NCBI GenBank assembly: GCA_025526915.1
Contig: JAHLKH010000179.1
Location: 1 to 57,115, forward strand
Direction of reading: 5' to 3'
Source of the DNA: Entophlyctis helioformis
Lineage: Eukaryota > Chytridiomycota > Chytridiomycetes > Chytridiales > Chytriomycetaceae
Length of the DNA stretch: 57,115 nucleotides
The notes beneath the pieces were generated by a model, which was not told the origin of the DNA, made no database searches, and saw only the letters and a program-made list of their open reading frames with translations. The translations under genes and the position numbers were made by a program. Positions 44,998 to 54,874 of this stretch are shown here, one piece after another; positions within the stretch are counted from its first letter, which is position 1; each line of letters begins with the position of its first letter.

Positions 44998-46421
44998 ATG
45001 GCGACGCCCTCTGACACCGACGCCATCCGAGCGACGCTCGTCGAGATGGTGCAGCAGACGCTTGCATCTGCCACATTGCAAGGGGCCGGAGCGCCGCCCA
45101 GCCACACATCGCACCTGTTTGGCAAGGCACTCGGTGCTCTGCAGCAGCCCGAGTCTGACCGTCAGCAACAGCAGCAGCAGCAGCAGCAACAGTCGAGTTC
45201 GAGCGCAGTCGAGTGGGCCGATGCTGCTGTCGACCACCTGTCCGACGTCCTGCACCGCACATCCTTCAAGGACGTCAGTGTGCAGACCCGCACGCTGTTC
45301 ATGCTGGCATCCATCTGCAAAGCCGCAGCCCATCTGCCGCCCCCACGGCTCCAAGTCATCCGTCCCGTTGCTGCAGATCCAGACCACCTTCGCTCCGCGC
45401 TGCATGCGCTTGATCGCGGGCTGCTCGTCTCGGGTGCACCCGTGTGCAGACAGCGCATCCTGGCCTGCATCGCCGAGATCCAGTCGCACCTCTCCGCGCA
45501 TGCCGGTCGTGCCGACACGGCCACCGCAGGCCTGCCCGAACCCTGTGCATCAGCAGCCGACGATCGCAGCACTTGGCCGCACATTGATCCGTTGCGGTCG
45601 GTTCCCGTCCACCACCAGCCGCTGTCCATCAGCGCGTTCAGTCGCCATCTCAGGTACGCCAAGACCCCCATTGTCATCCAAGGCGTCATGGACGACTGGC
45701 CCTGTTTCTCGTCGGCGTCGCCGTGGCGGGATGTGCACGGGTACCTCTTGCATGCCATGGGTCCGGACCGGCTTGTCCCTGTCGAGGTCGGCTCGCGGTA
45801 CACGGACGATGCATGGTCGCAGCGGCTCGTCACGGTGCGAGAGTTTGTCGAGCATCTCGGCGGTGTGCCGGCTGCTGATGGTGAAGATGGTGAAGATGGC
45901 GGCGAGGGCCGGCCGCCGCCCATGTACCTTGCACAACATAACCTGCTGGACCAGATGCCGCGTCTCTGTCGCGACATTCTTGTGCCAGACTACTGCTATG
46001 TCAAGTACGACCACGAGGGTGATGAGAGGGAGAGGAGAGGGAGAGGAGAGGGAAAGGGAGAGGGTGGACCGGTGCTGGACGACGCGATCGTGAATGCATG
46101 GCTAGGCCCAGGCGGCACCGTCTCGCCACTGCACACGGACCCACACGATAACCTGTTCGCGCAGGTGCATGGACACAAGTATGTGAGGCTGTACGCACCA
46201 GACCAGACGCGCGCGCTGTATCCGCACGACAGCGGCACGATGCTGTCCAACACGTCTCGCGTGGATGCCGTGTCGCCCGACTTGACGCGTTCCCGCTGTT
46301 TGCGCAAGCGGAATACGTCGAGTGTGTGGTCGGGCCGGGCGACCTGCTCCTGATCCCGCGTGGATGGTGGCACTATGTACGGTCGCTGTCTATGAGCATC
46401 AGCCTCAGTTTCTGGTTCTGA
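44998..46421 (+). CDS. KDM8: JmjC-domain oxygenase, KDM8/JMJD5-like (1-nt frameshift near the end)
   Basis: No intron; 474 residues if one T is restored at TT 46290-46291. The N-terminal ~200 residues are helical and include a Gln10 run (45168-45194). The JmjC part has TPIVIQGVMDDWP, MYLAQHNLLDQMPRL, VNAWLGPGGTVSPLHTD (Fe ligands His and Asp of HxD), HKYVRLYAPDQTRALYPHD and NTSRVDAVSPDL. After the shift the other frame continues FPLFAQAEYVECVVGPGDLL and IPRGWWHYVRSLSMSIS, which supplies the distal Fe ligand His. This order and wording match JMJD5/KDM8, a 2-oxoglutarate- and Fe(II)-dependent oxygenase (reported arginyl hydroxylase). Without correction the distal His would be lost. A Gly/Arg/Glu run (RRGRGEGKGEGG) is inserted within the domain. 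Confidence 0.88.
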
Positions 46422-46641
46422 TCAGACCTGCACAGCGTGGGCCATGCGCGAGTAAGGCTGACTAGCAAACAGGATGGCTCAATGGGTCATGACATGTATT
46501 GGCGATGCTGTATAAAATGACTGTTGCACAGGGGCAAGAAGAGGACCAAGGAGAAGGGGTGACATGGGGTGAAGGGGGGAGACGAGATCTACAAACTGAG
46601 AGAAAGAGAGGAGAGCAGCACACGACAGTGGTGTGGGGGCA
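46422..46641. other. convergent 3' regions, 220 bp
   Basis: Lies between the stop of the JmjC gene and the stop of the SH3 receptor gene. Nothing specific was recognised. Confidence 0.5.
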
Positions 46642-48682
46642 TCAAAGCGTCGAGAGACAGACGACCGGAAAGATGCCCTTGGTGCCAGTGGTGGCGTTGC
46701 GGCCAGCACCCCAGCCGTCCTCAAACACGCGCAAGACATGGATGACGTCGCCCACGGCCAGATCCATTTCGTCGGGAGCCTCCGAGACATAGTCTTGCAC
46801 GACCTGCGTGGTGTAGAACGAGGCATCGGCATCGTCCAAGTCCATGATGCTCACTGCCGTGCGCGAGCTGACGCGTTCGACCGACGATCGCTTGGACTGG
46901 ACGCCAGTGGTGAGCGGCGACGACAAAAAGGACGCAAACTGGGGACAGGGCGGCCATGTGTGAGTGTCAACAAGGCTAGATAATGGCGGTCCATCGCATG
47001 CAGGGTGTGCTTACCGTTTGGCTAGAGACCCGCTTGCTGGCGACAGTGACCACAGGGGCGGGGGCCGCGGGCAGAGAGGAGAGCGCTATGGGCTCGGCAG
47101 ATGGGGAAGGGAGAGCTGGCTCTGCGGGCGGCGCGCCAAAGCTGCCAAAGGGATCAAACGACAGCGACGACGAGGACGAGGGATCAAAGGGATCGAGGCT
47201 GGGCGGGTCAAAGTTGGGCAGCTGGATGATGCTGTCGGTGAAGAACTCTGGCGTGGCAGCCAGGGACGGCGTGCCGTCGTTGGACGGACGGACGAGATTG
47301 CGGTCCGAGCCAGCCGAGGGACGGCGCGGGGACTTTGAGGCAAACGGCAGGAACTTGGACAGGCCGGCGGTGGTGTTGTTTGTGGTGCTGTCTGTGCTGC
47401 TGATGCTGTTGGAGCTCCTCTTGCGGGACACGAGGAACATGGCCAAGGCGGCGATGCCGAGGGCGGCAGCGAGCGAGGCGACCAAGGCGGCCATGGCGGG
47501 GGTGGACATGACGGGTCCGCTGGGCGAAGCAGAGTCCGTGGAAGACGGCGACGCGCCTTGCGAGCCGGCGGAGTTGTCGCGGGTAGGGCGGGTAGCGGTA
47601 TTGCCACCGGGCGGGATGGACGGAGCGGCGACGACGGCCAGCGGCATGCGACAGCACTTGTCGCTCAGCTGGGTGGCGCACCAGGCCTTTGCAGCCTGGA
47701 CGCCGGCGTCCGAGTTGCCAAAGCCGCAGTTGCGCTCCTCGGTGGCGACGGCCATGATGCAGTCGGTGGAGGGCGGCACGGAGGTGCACGAGGCGCTGAA
47801 GGACTGGACCAAGAGGCCGCGGGCCTGGAAGACCTCGACGGGGACGGCCTGGTTGCACCAGGTGGGGGAGGAGAGGAGGGCGGTGATGGAGAGGAGAAAG
47901 TACTGGCACGAGGTTTCGCAGAGGGGGCGGATGCCGGGCACGGGCTGCTTCGAGGGCGAGTCGGGGAGGGGCGAGTGCGAGGTGGGCGGGCACTGGGGCG
48001 GGGCACTGGGGGCATTGGGGGACTGCGGGGCCTGCGGGGACTGCGGGGCCGACGAGCGGGCAAAGGCGGCAAAGCAGGCGAACGAGAGCGGGTAGCGCAG
48101 CGTCGGCAACGATGAATTGGACGACGAAGAAGAAGAAGACGGGGCAGCACCAGCACCAGCACCAGCACCCGAGGACAGCAGACGCACGAGGGCCGGGCAT
48201 TCCAGCGAGGCGAGCGGGGCAGCGAGCGGCACGAGGGCGGCCAAGGCGCGGTCCAGGTCTTGCGGGGAGCCGAGGGCCGAGGCGAGCGGGGCCGTGGGCA
48301 CGAGGGGCGAAATGACGGCGGGAGCCGAGTTGTGCTCGGGGCGAGTGAATTCGGGGCACATGGCCGAGGCGGGCACGGGCAGGCATTTGGGCTGCTGAGA
48401 GGGCTGCGAGGGCTGCGAGGGCTGAGAGGGCTGAATGGATGGCTGCGGGGATGGCTGCTGGGATGGCTGCGGTTGCGGTGGTTGCTGGGATGGCTGCGGT
48501 GGTTGTGGTTGTGGTTGTGGTTGCGGTTGCGGTTGCGGTTGCGGTTGCGGTGGTTGCTGCGGCTGGGGCAGCTGCTGAGGAGAGTCTTGCGGTTGTGGCA
48601 GCGGCTGAGGGATGGAGAGGGCCGTGGGGGCCAGCTGCAGGAGGGCGAGCACGAGCAGCACGAGAGCGACGAGAGCGCGCAT
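46642..48682 (-). CDS. single-pass membrane protein: Cys-rich ectodomain plus cytoplasmic SH3 domain
   Basis: Exons 48682-47015 and 46938-46642 give 654 residues with a phase-0 intron (donor gtaagc, acceptor ccccag). A signal peptide (MRALVALVLLVLALLQLAP) is followed by a Pro/Gln repeat stalk and an extracellular region with about a dozen Cys (for example LCETSCQYFLLSITALL, WCNQAVPVEVFQ, DKCCRMPL). The spacing is reminiscent of frizzled-like Cys-rich folds in fungal Mid1, but this is only an impression. One transmembrane helix (AMAALVASLAAALGIAALAM) ends in SRKR. The cytoplasmic tail is Ser/Pro-rich, and the second exon ends in an SH3 domain: VVQDYVSEAPDEMDLAVGD, FEDGWGAG and GIFPVVCL. The layout suggests a surface sensor that recruits Pro-rich partners, comparable in principle to Fus1. 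Confidence 0.83.
48480..48570 (-). repeat. Pro-Gln coding repeat
   Basis: CCGCAA/CCACAA hexamers encode (PQ)n and PQPSQQ units in the extracellular stalk of the SH3 receptor. Confidence 0.8.
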
Positions 48683-49194
48683 GGCCGGTGGTGGTGGTCG
48701 AGAGTGTTGTTGTGGTGGTGGTGGAGTGTGCGTGTGAGGGTAGAGGTTGAATGGAAATGGAATGAGCAGGCCAATGCAGACCAATTGCAATGAGCGGCCG
48801 ACCCAAGCGGCAGACCAAAGCACGGGCACAATCACGCACACAAACAGGCGGGTGGTGGCGCGTTGCGGCGAGCGGCTGGCTGCGAGGGGCGGGCGGGCGT
48901 TTCAAAGGGCCGAGGCTGCCGAGTTTGAACGCGACATGGAACGCGCCATTTGGAACGCGCGTGTTTGAACAAAGTTTGAACAGTGTTTGAAAGCGAGTGT
49001 TTGAACAAAGTGTGAAATTGGTGTCGAGCGCCTCTCTCTCTCCGCCCGCCCGCCTGCCCGCCAGCACTCTCAGCACTGAGCAGCACCCTCAGCACTGAGC
49101 ACCCTCAGCACAGCAGCACAGCCAGCCACTCAGCCCGCTCTCTCTGCACACACACAGTCACTCCACAGTCACTCCACCGTCACTCCACACTCAC
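48683..49194. promoter_or_regulatory. 512-bp divergent promoter with repeated TTTGAAC and GAACGCG motifs
   Basis: Lies between the SH3 receptor gene (-) and the FHA-RING gene (+). GTTTGAAC or AGTTTGAAC occurs at about 48923, 48963, 48974 and 48999, with a GTTTGAAA at 48985. GAACGCG occurs three times (about 48926-48958). Nearer the FHA-RING start, CACTCAGCACTGAG-type (49068-49115) and GTCACTCCAC (about 49156-49192) direct repeats occur. ACGCG resembles the core of MluI cell-cycle boxes of other fungi; a link is inference. Confidence 0.6.
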
Positions 49195-51484
49195 ATGGAC
49201 GGCATGGACGGCATGGACGCACCCGGTGGCGGCACCAACAGCAACAACAGCGGCACCAACAGCGACCAGCCTCTGCCTGCCACTGCCCACACGGCAACAG
49301 CAGCAACCACAACCACAACAACCACCGCCGCCGCCGCTGCGCAGACCGCCACGCTCACCATCAAGCTGCAGCTGTTCCCGCACTCGGACACGCCCCTGCA
49401 CCTGCAGCAGGCCGCCGCCCGCTCGCGCCCCTTCCTCTTCAACCCCGTCGAGCTCGACCTGTCCCCCGGCGCCGTGCTCAAGATCGGCCGCAAGGTCGAC
49501 CGTGCAAAGGACTCGCGCCCAACCTCGCGCGACCAGCGTGCCGCCAACAACGTGTCGTGCGGCGAAGACCCGCTGGCCGCCGGCTTTGTCGGCCCCATCT
49601 CGACCGCCTCGGCTGCTGCGCCTGCGTCTGCCTCGGCTGCCCTGCCTGCCTCGGCCCCCGTCGCCCTCGCCCTCCTCTCGTCGTCTGCTCCGGGCTCCGC
49701 CGCCGCCCCCATTTCCCTGGCTGCTGCCGCCGCCACCTCGGCAACCACCCCAGCTCCTGCTCAAACTCCTGCGATGCCGATGCCGATGCCGATGCCGATC
49801 GCCGATGCCGTCGACTCGGACCAGCAGCTGCAGCTGCTCCACGGCAACGCAAGCGCCAGCAGCAGCACCGATGCCCTGGCCGACTCGCACGCCCGCTCTG
49901 GCTCGGCCTCGTCGGGCAAGCGGATCGTGTATCTGGCCTTTCGCTCAAAGGTCGTCAGCAGAGCCCACGCAGAGGTCTGGATCGGCAAGGACGGCCTGGT
50001 GCGTGCATCTGTCCTCCGATGCATCCGTCTGTCCTTCCGTGTGTCCGTGTGTGTGTGCACCGACGTCCATCCCTTCCCACGCCTGCTTGTGCACACGCAC
50101 ACGCACTCTCACACTCCCACCCCACTCACTCATGCTTCCCACACACTCTCATACCAGATCTACTTCAAGGACATTGGCAGCTCGTCCGGCACCTTTCTCA
50201 ACAGGCTGCGCCTGTCGCCCAGTGGCAAGGAGAGCAGACCCTACACCATCAAGTCGGGCGACACCATCCAGCTCGGCGTCGACTACCAGGGCAGAACCGA
50301 AGAGATCTACAAGGCCGTCATGATGAAGGTCTTTGTGTCCGTCAAGAGCGGCATCCGCGTGCGCACGAGCCCGCAACGCCTGCGTCTGGCCATCCGCTCG
50401 CTCATCTCCGCATGAACCCAAACAACCCCGACGAAGAGTCCACCTCGACCGACTGCTGCATCTGCCTCAACACCATGGGCCCCCTCCAGGCCTTGTTCCT
50501 GGCCCGTGCTCCCACTGCTTCCACTACAAGTGCGTCACGCCCCTGCTCGGCGCCGGCTTCATGTTCCAGTGTCCGCTCTGTCGCCAGGTCGCCAACCTGG
50601 ACGCCAATGTCGCGACCGAGATGGACGACGCAGACTCGATCGTCATCGAGTCAGACGTGCACCTCGGCGACAAGAACGCTGCCTCGCGCCCCCGGCCCGC
50701 CCGCATGTCCTCTTGCAAGATGCCGCCGTGGCCGCTGCTGCCGGCTCGTCGTCGTCGGCCCCGAATCCCTCTCTCCCCTCGCTGCTGCCGCTGCTGCTGC
50801 TGCCGCATCGGTCGCGTCGGCTGCACCTATTGCGTCTGGTGTTGATGGCGGTGGTGGCGGCGGTGTCAACTCGACCAACTCGTCGCCAGGCGGCGCAAAC
50901 CAACACATGCGCGACGATCTGCTCGAGGTCGGCTCGCCACCAGCGTGCACGCCACAAAGACCCTGTCCCGCCGTGCCCGCGCGGCCGTCAGCGATTCGGA
51001 CACTGCCGGTCCCTCTGGCTCGTCCAGCGCGGCTGCTGCCTCCTCTGCCGCCCATGCCTCTGCACCGGGCCACTCTGGACTGTCCTCTTCATCGTCGGCC
51101 TCTGTCCCACTGCCCATCCCTGGCCGCGGCCTCGCCATGCGCGCCATCAGCCACGACAACATCCCGTCGACGCCCGTCAACGGCACCAACTTTTCCGATC
51201 CGTCGCTGGGCGTGTCGGCGGCACACACGGTGGGCACGGCCGGGTTCGCCGGACGCTCGTCGACGCTCGAGGGCATCTTCAACCCGGCCGACCTGCTGCC
51301 AGCCATCTCGACGCTCGCGGACGCGGTGGCGCGCGGCGACCGCGACGCCGTCACGCTGGCGCTGGAGGCGTACACGGCCCAGATGGCGGAGCTCTTTGGG
51401 CCCATGGGCGGGCTCGCGAGCGAGGAGGAGCGGGAGGCGCTGCGCCACCGTATGGTGGATGCCATGCCCCTCGCCCGGCGGTGA
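49195..51484 (+). CDS. FHA-RING ubiquitin ligase, Dma1/CHFR-like, with about five 1-nt frameshifts
   Basis: Exon 1 49195-49998; exon 2 50158-51484 (acceptor ataccag). The N-terminal 250 residues are low-complexity. The FHA domain reads FRSKVVSRAHAEVW across the intron to YFKDIGSSSGTFLNRLRLSP and SGDTIQLGVDYQGRTEEIY, almost the wording of yeast Dma1. From there the frame slips repeatedly by one: near 50412 (to MNPNNPDEESTSTDCCICLN, the first RING Cys pair), at CCC 50503-50505 (to PCSHCFHYKCV and FQCPLCRQVANLD, the rest of the RING), near 50690, near 50785 and near 50930. It ends in SRRARAAVSDSDTAG up to DAMPLARR. Restoring five bases makes exon 2 divisible by three. Dma/CHFR ligases act in mitotic checkpoints. 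Whether this is a decayed gene or sequence error is open. Confidence 0.78.
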
Positions 51485-51993
51485 GCGCGCGGTTGAGCGA
51501 CGCATAGGGAAGCACCAGAATCTGAGGAGCGAAGAGCGAGGCGTGAGACACGGGACGTGAGACGCGAGACAAGAGACGCGGGACAAGAGGCGTCATGGAG
51601 GCAAGAGCTTAATGCAGGGTTGCAGGGTGATCCGAGCCTGGTGGCAGAGCGTGTGTGGGGACGTGTCTGGGGACGTGGTTTTTTGCACAGGGTGGTCGGC
51701 GGTGTGTATTTCGGCTCTATTCCCCTTTCTTTCCTTCTTTCCTTCTTTCTTTTTGCGTGCGTGCCTGCTGCTGGCTTGCTTGGGTGGCAGTGGCCGTCTG
51801 TGCTTCCTCTGCTCCCTCTTCTCCTCCACTCTGTCTCTATCGTGATCCTCTGTTTCTCCCTCTTCCCTCCCCCAACATCCTCCACATCTTATAGTACAGC
51901 AGATTCCATCACATTCCATTCTCCCTCCTTGTCCATACACTGTATTCCACGACTCGCGCAGGGTTAGAATAGAAGAGCGTGGCGAGACGCGGC
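51485..51993. other. convergent intergenic region, 509 bp
   Basis: 3' regions of the FHA-RING (+) and rhomboid (-) genes. It holds GAGAC-rich repeats (about 51536-51592) and a pyrimidine tract of TTCCTTCTTT type (about 51722-51756). No gene is supported. Confidence 0.5.
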
Positions 51994-53767
51994 TCAGAGC
52001 AGGCGGTCGTGGTCGTCCTGATGCTCAATGTGGGTCGTGTGCGGCGATCCCATCATGTCGGACGGGTGGCCGCCATACACGGGACCGGTCTGCAGCCCTT
52101 GCAGGTTCATGGACGTTGACGGCGACAGCGACGGTGACCGCGACGAGATGGATGGACTGCTCAGCGCGACCCCGCGGCCACTGTAACCGATCGGTGGCGC
52201 CGAGTGTGCCGACGTGGGCGTGCTTCCGCCCGCGGCTGACCACAGGCCCGGCACCGTCATTTGCGGCGATAGGGTTGGGCCAAACGATCCGGTCTTGGCG
52301 GCTGTCGGCGCTTGACCATTTGCTGCTGATGGCATCGTCGTGGGTGGCGGCGGCGGCAGCGGCGGCATGGGCGGCGACATGGGCGGTGATGTCAGCGCAA
52401 TGCGGCCGCGGGGATCCGACGACGGCATCTGCACTGCCGACATGGCTGGCGACCGCGCCGCTGGTCTGCCGGCCACAAACGGCGAGAAGGGCAGCGCGAA
52501 CGCGAACGGGAAGATGGACGGCCGTGACGGCGATGTCGCGTCAGCCGACTCGTACAGCCGGCCATCGCGACGTGTGTATGATGATGACAATGACGACATT
52601 GGCGCGGGCCTGTCCATGCACACACCGACTGTGAGTCGTCCCACAACGCATCCGACAGACTGCAGCCACGAAACAACGCAACGCAACGCAACGCACCGGG
52701 CCGTGTCCGCGTCCGTGTCCATGGCCGTGAGCGACTCGAAGCCGACGAGCGACGATCCGGGGAACGGCACATAGGCCTGCCGGCGCGTCACGACACGCAG
52801 CAGGGCCGAGTTCTCGAGCGCCATGATCCACGACGGCGGCAGCGTGTACAGCCGGCCAAGGAGCCTGGACTGGTATAGGTGGCCGGCCAGGAGCCCGCCG
52901 ACGTGGCCCACGAAGCTGGACGAGGGGATCATGAACTGCGTGGCGACGACAAGGACAAAGGGGAAGAGGGCCGTGGGGATGCGGAGCGAGAGCAGCCTGT
53001 GCGATCACGTCACCAGCAGACACGGTGTGTGAGGTCAGCGAGTGGATGGATGACACGCCATGCTGACGTGATGGTTGTGATGGCCGTGGTGGCAGTGATG
53101 GCAGTGATGACAGTGATGGCAGTGATGGCAGTGATGGTGATGGACACGTACGATCGTGGCTCGCGGTGCTCGGCGCAGTCCACGACGAGCAGCGCAAACA
53201 GGTATCCCGAGAGCCCCACCGAGCACGACGTCAGCCAGCCGTGCGTGCTGAGCAGCCGGTCCGAGAGCAGCGCCGCCAGCGCCTGGCAAAGACCTGCCGA
53301 CACGGCCAGCATGAGCGTCAGATACGTGGCCTGCACGCTGCCGACCGCCCGCTCGTGACGCGGCGACAGCGACCACAGCGCCACGAGGTTCAGGCCCAGA
53401 TGCAGCAGGTGGGCGTGGATGAACGGCGCCGTCAGGAGCGTCCAGGCTGTCGCAGATTCGGCCGTCAGTGCTCAATGCCCGCCATCCCACCATCTGCCAT
53501 CTGCCATCTGTCGTCCGTCTGCGCCAACACGACAGCGCTGCAGCACTCACGCCGGTCGCCCATGTCAAACGGCGCAAAGCAACCCTGGGCCTCGAGGTCC
53601 GTGCTGAGGAGGAACCGGGCGAGGTGGATGGCCGTGCAGCCAAACGCCAGCAGCCGCGTCGACAGCGGCACCGCCTTGAGCACCGCTGCCGCCTTGTCTC
53701 GTATCGCCGGCCATGCAGATCCGGCTGCTGCAGGCAGCAGGGATATCGGAGTCGCAACGGGCGGCAT
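51994..53767 (-). CDS. rhomboid-family intramembrane serine protease
   Basis: Exons 53767-53551, 53446-53152 and 52996-51994 total 1515 nt (504 residues). The start MPPVATPIS is preferred; an in-frame ATG at 53818 would lie 8 bp from the divergent GPCR start. Membrane segments follow, with HLLHLGLNLVALW (rhomboid L1/TM2 region), TSCSVGLSGYLFALLVVD (catalytic Ser in GLSG), LFPFVLVVATQFMIPSSS and FVGHVGGLLAGHLY (catalytic His). The order fits the Rbd2/RHBDD1-like group. Such proteases cleave membrane proteins within the bilayer, in Golgi or ER for this group. The C-terminal ~220 residues are soluble and Pro/Ser-rich. Positions 52640-52760 read through in frame but may hide a further intron. Confidence 0.85.
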
Positions 53768-53826
53768 GGCCAATGCGTTGTCGATTAACCTGATGTTGGT
53801 TTTGTTATCGCAAACCATTAACGAGG
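53768..53826. promoter_or_regulatory. very short divergent promoter, 59 bp
   Basis: Lies between the preferred rhomboid start and the GPCR start. Much of both promoters must lie within transcribed sequence. Confidence 0.45.
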
Positions 53827-54826
53827 ATGCTGCGGGACTCGACGCGAAGCCACGTCGCGTGGGCTGTCATTCTGGGGCTCCTCTGCGGGTGCCAGGTCGC
53901 CACAAGCCGCCCGCTCTCTGGCACGCCGTCAACGCTCAACACTCTTATCATTGGCGACCCGTCCTACGACGCGCGCGGTTCTGACCAGCTTGCCATGGGT
54001 AAGCCGCCAACCTCGTCTCTCTCCTCTCACCAATACCCCTTGGCTCTTGAACCCATCTGCTGGCCCCGCTGGCAGACGGCCTGACGCGGTCTACTGCTGT
54101 TTTCAGGCGTCAACCTCGCCATCCGCGACCTCAACAGCGGGTACACGGACCCAGTCACGAACCTGCCGATTCTGCCCGACGTGCGGCTGACGGCCGACCG
54201 TACGACTCGAACCTCTCGGCACCCGGCACGACCTACCGCGAGTTTCTGGCTCTGGCCAAACTGCAAAAATACTCCATCTGGGCCGGCCCGCTGAGCTCGG
54301 AGCTGACGACTGCATCGTCGCTCTTTGCCTCGTACAAGAGCGTGAGTTTTGCCGCGTGTCGCTTGCTGCGTTTGACCCCCTGGCGCTAGCGAGCACTTGA
54401 GCGCACGAGCGCACGGACGAGCGAGCGTATCGCTTCTACGCGGTTCTGGCTCTTGGCTCCATGTTGGATGGCCGACACTGACGCGTGCCATCCACACCAT
54501 GTCGCGTCGCGTGCGAATGGACGCCTGTGGATGATGCACTGCAGATTCTGTCCTTTTCACCAACCGCCAACGCCACAGAGTTTTCCGACAAGTCCCAGTA
54601 AGTTTGCTCCGCTTGCGGCTGGACGATGCGGTGCTGTCCAGTCGTTCCGAACTGATGGCTTTGGGACGTCCTAGGTACGGATACTTTTGGAGATACGTCG
54701 ATCCGGTCGAGAATCTGGCCGAGCCTGCCATTGCCCTGATCCGCCAATTCAACTGGACTGATGTGCGTATGGCGCTCTGTTGTGCTTGGTCTGTTCATGC
54801 TTACTCCTGGAGGCGTGACTCACATT

Positions 54827-54874
<48 letters not shown>

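Noticed and set aside
50412..50415. FHA and RING parts as two separate genes
   Set aside because: The pair is contiguous, ordered and worded as in Dma1/CHFR, and a one-base correction joins them. Two adjacent genes with 0-bp spacing are unlikely.
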